Program-made: the position numbers and the translations under genes
In this document: positions 59,971 through 64,000 of the stretch, one piece after another
Layout of the letters: every line of letters starts with the position of its first letter
Numbering within the stretch: the first letter of the stretch is position 1
Source of the DNA: Joostella atrarenae
Lineage (GTDB): Bacteria; Bacteroidota; Bacteroidia; Flavobacteriales; Flavobacteriaceae
Assembly (NCBI RefSeq): GCF_021764745.1
Contig: NZ_JAETXX010000003.1
Location: 186,001-250,000 of the forward strand
Length of the DNA stretch: 64,000 bases
Reading direction: 5' to 3'
The notes under the pieces: model-generated
Seen by the model: only the letters and a program-made list of their open reading frames with translations
Told to the model about the DNA's origin: nothing
The model's database searches: none

Positions 59971-61434
59971 TTAGCCTCTTATATTTATATGCTTATTTAA
60001 GGTTGATTTTAAATCTTCAACAATTGTTTTAAACTCTTTTTTATGTGCAAGATTTATATTCTCTTGAGGGTCTGATAAATTGTCATAAAGCATATCGGAA
60101 ATAAATCTTCCTTCACTATCTAAGTATTGGGTATAGCTAAATTGTTTTGATTTTATAGTTTCGGCGTTATGAAACCTTGCATATACATATTTGTTAATTA
60201 TATGATTAGGAGAATTTAAAATTTCTGCAAAGCTATTACCATCTAGGTGTTCTGGTTCTTTTACATTGGTTAATTCACATAGTGTTGGGTAAATATCCAA
60301 CATACTAATTAGAGAAGTGGTTCGTCTACCTTTAGTTTCATTAACTTTTTTTACAATTAACGGAGTAATTAAAGCATTGGTAAAACACGATTGCTTACAC
60401 CATAAAGCATGCTCTCCCAAATTCCATCCATGATCGCCAGACAATAAAACAATAGTATTATCATAAAGATTGTTTTCTTTTAATGTCCTTATAATTTCAC
60501 CTATCTGTGCGTCTACATAACTAACCGATGCGTAATAACCATGCCTTAACTTTTTAGCCTGAGAGGCTGGTATTGGTATTGTATCGTTGCTTATATTGGT
60601 ATAACTGCGCAATTCTCCATAATTATGCTTTGCTTCTACAGGAGCGTCTAAAGGAAAAAAATCATTTTCCGCTAAGTCAATTTCTTCTTCATTATACATA
60701 TCCCAATATTTTTTAGGAGCATTAAAAGGCAAGTGAGGTCTTATGAAACCTACTCCTAATAAGAAAGGCTTATTAGACTTAGCCAGCAAGTTAATCTTCT
60801 CTACGGCTATAGCTGCAGTTTTACCATCATAATATGCGTCATCTGAAACGTTAGCACTTTCCCATGCGGGACCTGCTGCTCCTAATGGTAAATTGGTCTT
60901 TTTGGTATACTCATTTTCTTCTGATTGATAATCTCTCCATAATTCCTGTTGCTTTAAGGTATTGGGATAATCTGGTCTACAAGGCATTTCACTCCATCCC
61001 TCTAAGGCATCATCGGGATGATGAAAAATCTTCCCAATAGAACAAGTGTAATAGCCATTATTCTTAAAGTGTTCTGGCATCGTTACACTATTGGGAGCAT
61101 CTTCATCAACACGAGCACCATAATCTACAAATCTTGTATATGTAGGGTGTAGCCCTGTTAATATACTTGCTCTTGATGCTCCACATACAGGTACAGATGC
61201 ATAGGCATTAGTAAATACCATACTATTGTTTGCTAGGGCGTCTATATTTGGAGATTTAATGTGTGACTTTCCAAAACAATTTAATTCTGGTCTTAAATCA
61301 TCAATAAAAATGATTAAAACATTTGGTTTCTCAACAGTTGGTATTTGTGCTTGCGTTTTTTGTTCTTTATTGGCAACAATTACTATTGTAAAAACAACAA
61401 TAAAAATAACACCAATTTTTTTTAGGTATTTCAT
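59971..61434 (-). CDS. Sulfatase of iduronate-2-sulfatase type (S1_7-like)
   Basis: The 487-residue exported protein (membrane-like signal, residues 8-21) shows FIDDLRPELNCFG (D45, D46) and the variant signature CGASRASILTG at 84-94, with C84 as formylglycine precursor. CxASR and the RPELNCFG block are typical of the iduronate-2-sulfatase-like branch, in contrast to the CSPTR type of the other two sulfatases. LSGDHGWNLGEHALWCK is a further landmark. It starts 6 bases after the GH29 stop and is co-transcribed with it. It probably removes a different sulfate ester from the same glycan. The sugar position is unknown. Confidence 0.92.
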   Translation of the reverse strand: MKYLKKIGVIFIVVFTIVIVANKEQKTQAQIPTVEKPNVLIIFIDDLRPELNCFGKSHIKSPNIDALANNSMVFTNAYASVPVCGASRASILTGLHPTYTRFVDYGARVDEDAPNSVTMPEHFKNNGYYTCSIGKIFHHPDDALEGWSEMPCRPDYPNTLKQQELWRDYQSEENEYTKKTNLPLGAAGPAWESANVSDDAYYDGKTAAIAVEKINLLAKSNKPFLLGVGFIRPHLPFNAPKKYWDMYNEEEIDLAENDFFPLDAPVEAKHNYGELRSYTNISNDTIPIPASQAKKLRHGYYASVSYVDAQIGEIIRTLKENNLYDNTIVLLSGDHGWNLGEHALWCKQSCFTNALITPLIVKKVNETKGRRTTSLISMLDIYPTLCELTNVKEPEHLDGNSFAEILNSPNHIINKYVYARFHNAETIKSKQFSYTQYLDSEGRFISDMLYDNLSDPQENINLAHKKEFKTIVEDLKSTLNKHINIRG

Positions 61435-61440
61435 AATCTA

Positions 61441-62520
61441 TTAAGGTGTATAAACTTTTCCAACTTCTTTTAATCTTTGTACTACATTTTCATCCAGTAA
61501 ACCGTTTGTATTTGGAGCCACGTTTAGCAATAAGTTACAGTTTCTCTTACCCAGAACTTTTAAATGTCCATTAACAATTTCATCTACAGACATCAACTCT
61601 TCTGTCGGGAAACTTTCTTTCCAAAACCACTTACTCTGTATGGTCGGCCCTTGGTGCGAGGCATAAGTATTGTCCTCTGGAGCCCAGGCCCAATCTCCAA
61701 GCGGCTCCTCAAAATGAAGAAAGTCATTTATTTCGTAAGCTTCTTTAAGTGTAATATACTCTCTACTGTCGGGATCCATTTGATATCCTTTACCACCTCT
61801 ATCTCTATTAAAAACACGCTGTACTTGGTAATGGTCCGTTACCATTATTCCTGGCTGCAATGACTTTATATAACCAACAATTTCATCATAGTCAGCTCTA
61901 TTCCAAACCGTGCCACAATTGCCCCAACCATCAATAGTTAATGTTGGAATCTCACCAAAGTTTGTCAATAATTCTTTTAACTGTTTTTTTATTAAAACTA
62001 TATCTTGACTAGTAATCGTATCCTCAATACCAAGAGTTCTATCCCAAATAGAAAAGTAGAAGTGTGGTTCTATATCTCTTTTTCTAAATTCATCAACATA
62101 CTCTTTTATTATATCTCTTCCCTTTAGAGGTGTAGAAGCAACATCATAATCTGTAGTTTCCGTATCCCATAAACAAAATCCATCATGATGCTTTGTTGTT
62201 AAAACAGCATATTTCATTTTAGCAGATTTAGCAGCATCTGCCCATTGACCTGCATCTAACTTTTTAGGGTTAAAAGATGCTGGGTCTTTGCCCGAATCCA
62301 CCCATTCAATCTCATAATAAGTCCCCATATTAAAATGGATGAACATACCAAATTTCAACTTTATAAATTCTTCTCTTAGTTTTTCCAATGAATATTGATA
62401 ATCTGAAATTTCTACTACCTGAAGAACTCCCTCTTTAGGCCTTTTTGACTCGTTCTTACATGAAAACAGTAATACTATCCCTAAAAAGATTATTAATATA
62501 TTTCTAAAACAAAAAATCAT
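61441..62520 (-). CDS. Short GH29 lipoprotein, alpha-L-fucosidase/L-galactosidase-like
   Basis: The 359-residue lipoprotein (signal ending LLFSC, C21) keeps the GH29 catalytic domain: KFGMFIHFNMGTYYEIEW, TTKHHDGFCLWDTE and the nucleophile D197 in LTIDGWGNCG. It ends soon after LLLNVAPNTNGLLDE, so the C-terminal beta-sandwich of many GH29s is missing. This is common in Bacteroidota. It is clearly a different branch from 52152-53597. It lies directly downstream of a broken T9SS gene and upstream of a sulfatase, under site F. Substrate by family is alpha-L-fucose or alpha-L-galactose. Confidence 0.9.
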   Translation of the reverse strand: MIFCFRNILIIFLGIVLLFSCKNESKRPKEGVLQVVEISDYQYSLEKLREEFIKLKFGMFIHFNMGTYYEIEWVDSGKDPASFNPKKLDAGQWADAAKSAKMKYAVLTTKHHDGFCLWDTETTDYDVASTPLKGRDIIKEYVDEFRKRDIEPHFYFSIWDRTLGIEDTITSQDIVLIKKQLKELLTNFGEIPTLTIDGWGNCGTVWNRADYDEIVGYIKSLQPGIMVTDHYQVQRVFNRDRGGKGYQMDPDSREYITLKEAYEINDFLHFEEPLGDWAWAPEDNTYASHQGPTIQSKWFWKESFPTEELMSVDEIVNGHLKVLGKRNCNLLLNVAPNTNGLLDENVVQRLKEVGKVYTP

Positions 62521-62819
62521 ATATGACTATTTTTATCCATTTTTAATATATATAACCCGTTATCTAATCCTGACACGTTAATTGATTTTAAATTATTGCA
62601 TTGTTTAAAAAGCGAACTTCCTCCCCTAAAATATTTTATGTCGAATTTTATCTGCATCAAGCGCTTTGTAAAAAAACCAATTCTATAATGCACCATAACC
62701 TTGATTGTTTCACCTAGTCGTGCGGAAGTTTGAGTTTGAACAACAACGTTTGCTGTATTTTGAGAAAAAGTAAGTATCAAGTAGATACTCTTAAAAATTG
62801 ATATTATTCTTGTTTTATA
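62517..62819 (-). pseudogene. Remnant of a T9SS-secreted protein, start codon lost
   Basis: The frame ends with a T9SS-like tail (INVSGLDNGLYILKMDKN) and overlaps the GH29 start by 4 bases. Upstream it reads KTRIISIFKSIYLILTFSQN, a good signal peptide, but the codon in front of that lysine is TAT (62819-62817) where ATG would be expected; no ATG is found before an upstream stop. Only about 100 codons join signal and tail, so the catalytic part has been deleted. Operator site F and its -7 box lie at the normal distance upstream, which supports this being a former first gene of the operon. What it encoded cannot be told. Confidence 0.55.
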
Positions 62820-63421
62820 ATTATAAAGTTTAATTGGTTTTAGTTAGAGCAAAATATATTATACTGCTAAAAAGGAATGAAAAAAATGAAGCCTATTGTA
62901 TAAATTTTGTTGCGCACCGCAAACTACCCAAGTAATACAAGTAATACAAGTAATTACAATCCAACCATTTCCTGTCACTTACACTCTTAGGAAGCCATTC
63001 CATTTGGGAAAAACAACTTCTAAACAATAATGAGGCTAGGTGTATATTAGCAAAATAAACACAATAAACACTTGATTTTAAAATAATATCAATGATTGAG
63101 TTTTGTATAATTTTGTCTTCATAAAATTTAGTTTATTTGGTTAATAATACTCAGAAATTATAATATAGAGATAGTTAAAGAGTCCTGTACCCTTCATTAG
63201 ACTAAACTGTGCTTGAGAAAGCTTAGGTGTTGTCATTTTAGATATTACAAGAAAAATTCAAAACCTATCATCTTAGTATAACTAAAATCTGTAGAATTAA
63301 GTCATGCTAAAGCCAATCATAAGTAAGTTTATTAAGGTTTAGAAACACCATTCAAAAACGTATATTAATTCAAAATTTCAGGATTTGGTTATTTTTAACC
63401 TAATCCCGTTTTCTAATCTAT
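62820..63421. other. Intergenic region at the upstream border of the PUL
   Basis: It contains site F (62851-62914) and a short 9-bp tandem (AAGTAATAC, 62930-62955). The rest, up to the recombinase gene, is AT-rich without recognisable genes, terminal repeats or tRNA. Confidence 0.45.
62851..62914 (-). promoter_or_regulatory. Site F: direct-repeat operator, degenerate, upstream of broken gene and GH29
   Basis: TGAAGCC starts at 62887 and TGTTGCG at 62908, 21 bp apart; each half differs from the consensus in its last base. CAAAATATA at 62851-62859 resembles a -7 box with one extra spacer base, 27-28 bp from the repeat. It is the weakest of the six sites but has the exact spacing. Confidence 0.5.
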
Positions 63422-64000
63422 CTAAAAATTAATCACCTTTTCTAAGGCCTCAGCTGTATCTTTTTGCATAAAATTAGCCTGATATAAAATGGTAGTTGTT
63501 ACAGATGAATGTCTGTAAAGCTTTTGAAGCATTTGTATAGGAATTTTATCTCCAGATATATTACCAAAACTATGGCGCGCTATATGCATACTTATTTTCT
63601 TATCAATACCAACTATTTCAGCAACTGTTTCCAATCTTCTATTAAAATTTCTTGTTGCTGTTTTAATTCTTGTACGTAATAGTTTATCGTCATTTAAATT
63701 TACCCCTTCTAATTCTTTAAATAAATAAATTGAAGTTTCTGTTCTTTCCAATTTTATCATAATTTTTAAAACCTTATCAGGTACAGATAGGGTAACTAAC
63801 TTAGAATTCTTCCCCATTCTATAATGCAATTTACCATCATAAAAATCACTCCATTTTAATTTAAGCACATCACTAACCCTAATCCCTGCAAAATAAAAAC
63901 TAAGCAACCATACATTTAAGGCATACTCCTGAGCTTCACTTAATCCTTTTATATTTTCAAGCAATTTAATTTCTTGAATATTCAACCCTACCTTTCTGGA
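63422..64000 (-). CDS. Tyrosine recombinase/integrase, C-terminal part
   Basis: The frame is open to the window edge, so the N-terminus is missing; the TTG at 63985 is not a real start. The visible part of about 193 residues is the catalytic domain of a phage-integrase-family enzyme. It has the first Arg in FAGIRVSDVLKLKW, then HIARHSFGN (HxxR), LYRHSSVTTT (second His) and the nucleophile Tyr in TILYQANF. Such enzymes occur on conjugative elements and prophages of Bacteroidota, and also as phase-variation invertases. It borders the PUL on its upstream side, so the locus might lie next to or on a mobile element. No attachment site was found. Confidence 0.9.
   Translation of the reverse strand, partial: SRKVGLNIQEIKLLENIKGLSEAQEYALNVWLLSFYFAGIRVSDVLKLKWSDFYDGKLHYRMGKNSKLVTLSVPDKVLKIMIKLERTETSIYLFKELEGVNLNDDKLLRTRIKTATRNFNRRLETVAEIVGIDKKISMHIARHSFGNISGDKIPIQMLQKLYRHSSVTTTILYQANFMQKDTAEALEKVINF

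Noticed and set aside
62930-62955. Short tandem AAGTAATAC repeats as a CRISPR-like or iteron array
   Set aside because: Only two full 9-bp units and a partial one, without spacers or nearby replication or cas genes.
1-64000. tRNA, rRNA, riboswitch or CRISPR array
   Set aside because: I scanned the intergenic regions and saw no cloverleaf-like segments, rRNA sequence, conserved riboswitch cores or spaced repeats.

Overview
The window comes from an AT-rich member of the Bacteroidota, most likely a marine Flavobacteriaceae. The evidence is a SusC/SusD pair, a hybrid two-component regulator, many lipoprotein signal peptides, type IX secretion (T9SS) sorting domains, TAnnTTTG-type promoter boxes and several formylglycine sulfatases. 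Every intact gene lies on the minus strand. Almost the whole window is one large polysaccharide utilisation locus (PUL), read from high to low coordinates.

Layout, in transcription order. 63422-64000: 3' part of a tyrosine recombinase cut by the window edge. 62819-59971: broken T9SS-secreted gene, GH29, sulfatase. 59698-53829: GH3, sulfatase, GH120-like beta-helix protein. 53597-52152: GH29. 51824-47592: hybrid two-component regulator. 47241-43360: GH31 with NPCBM, then a GH5 lipoprotein. 43008-40279: GH5 with four CBM60 modules, interrupted by TGA. 40125-39005: frameshifted porin. 38841-31135: seven-gene L-galactose-type catabolic operon with a FucP transporter. 30516-18648: GH5, GH39, GH32, GH3, an unrecognised lipoprotein and a GH120 beta-xylosidase. 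18289-18647: IS256-like remnant. 17787-11795: surface glycan-binding protein, SusC, SusD. 11697-8384: frameshifted FG-GAP/ASPIC protein. 7977-6273: frameshifted paralogue of the unrecognised lipoprotein. 5903-3894: second, nearly identical TGA-interrupted GH5-CBM60 gene. 3666-1: sulfatase and a GH36-like alpha-galactosidase cut by the window edge.

How the genes may work together (inference). Xylose-directed enzymes (GH120, GH39, probably GH3, CBM60 modules), sulfatases, GH29s and an alpha-galactosidase-like enzyme would strip a branched, sulfated polysaccharide at the surface and in the periplasm. SusC/SusD would import the fragments. One released monosaccharide is probably L-galactose: the operon has a FucP-type permease, mutarotase, aldose dehydrogenase, COG3618 lactonase, Zn-dependent polyol/aldonate dehydrogenase, tagaturonate reductase and altronate dehydratase. 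These are the steps of the known L-galactose to L-galactonate to tagaturonate to altronate to 2-keto-3-deoxygluconate route. A xylose- and L-galactose-containing sulfated algal polymer, such as a xylosylated agaran or xylogalactan, would fit.

The most notable signal is not a gene. Six promoters share a direct repeat, TGWWGCA then TGWTGCA, always 21 bp apart. Each starts about 28-31 bp upstream of a TAnnTTT[G/A]-like -7 box. They precede both TGA-interrupted GH5 copies, the SusCD operon, GH31, GH3 and the broken gene ahead of GH29. This looks like the operator of the AraC-type regulator encoded in the window. Other points of interest are the 1,272-bp GH5 duplication sharing one in-frame stop, three frameshifts at simple repeats, and an uncharacterised lipoprotein family whose motif order recalls GH67.
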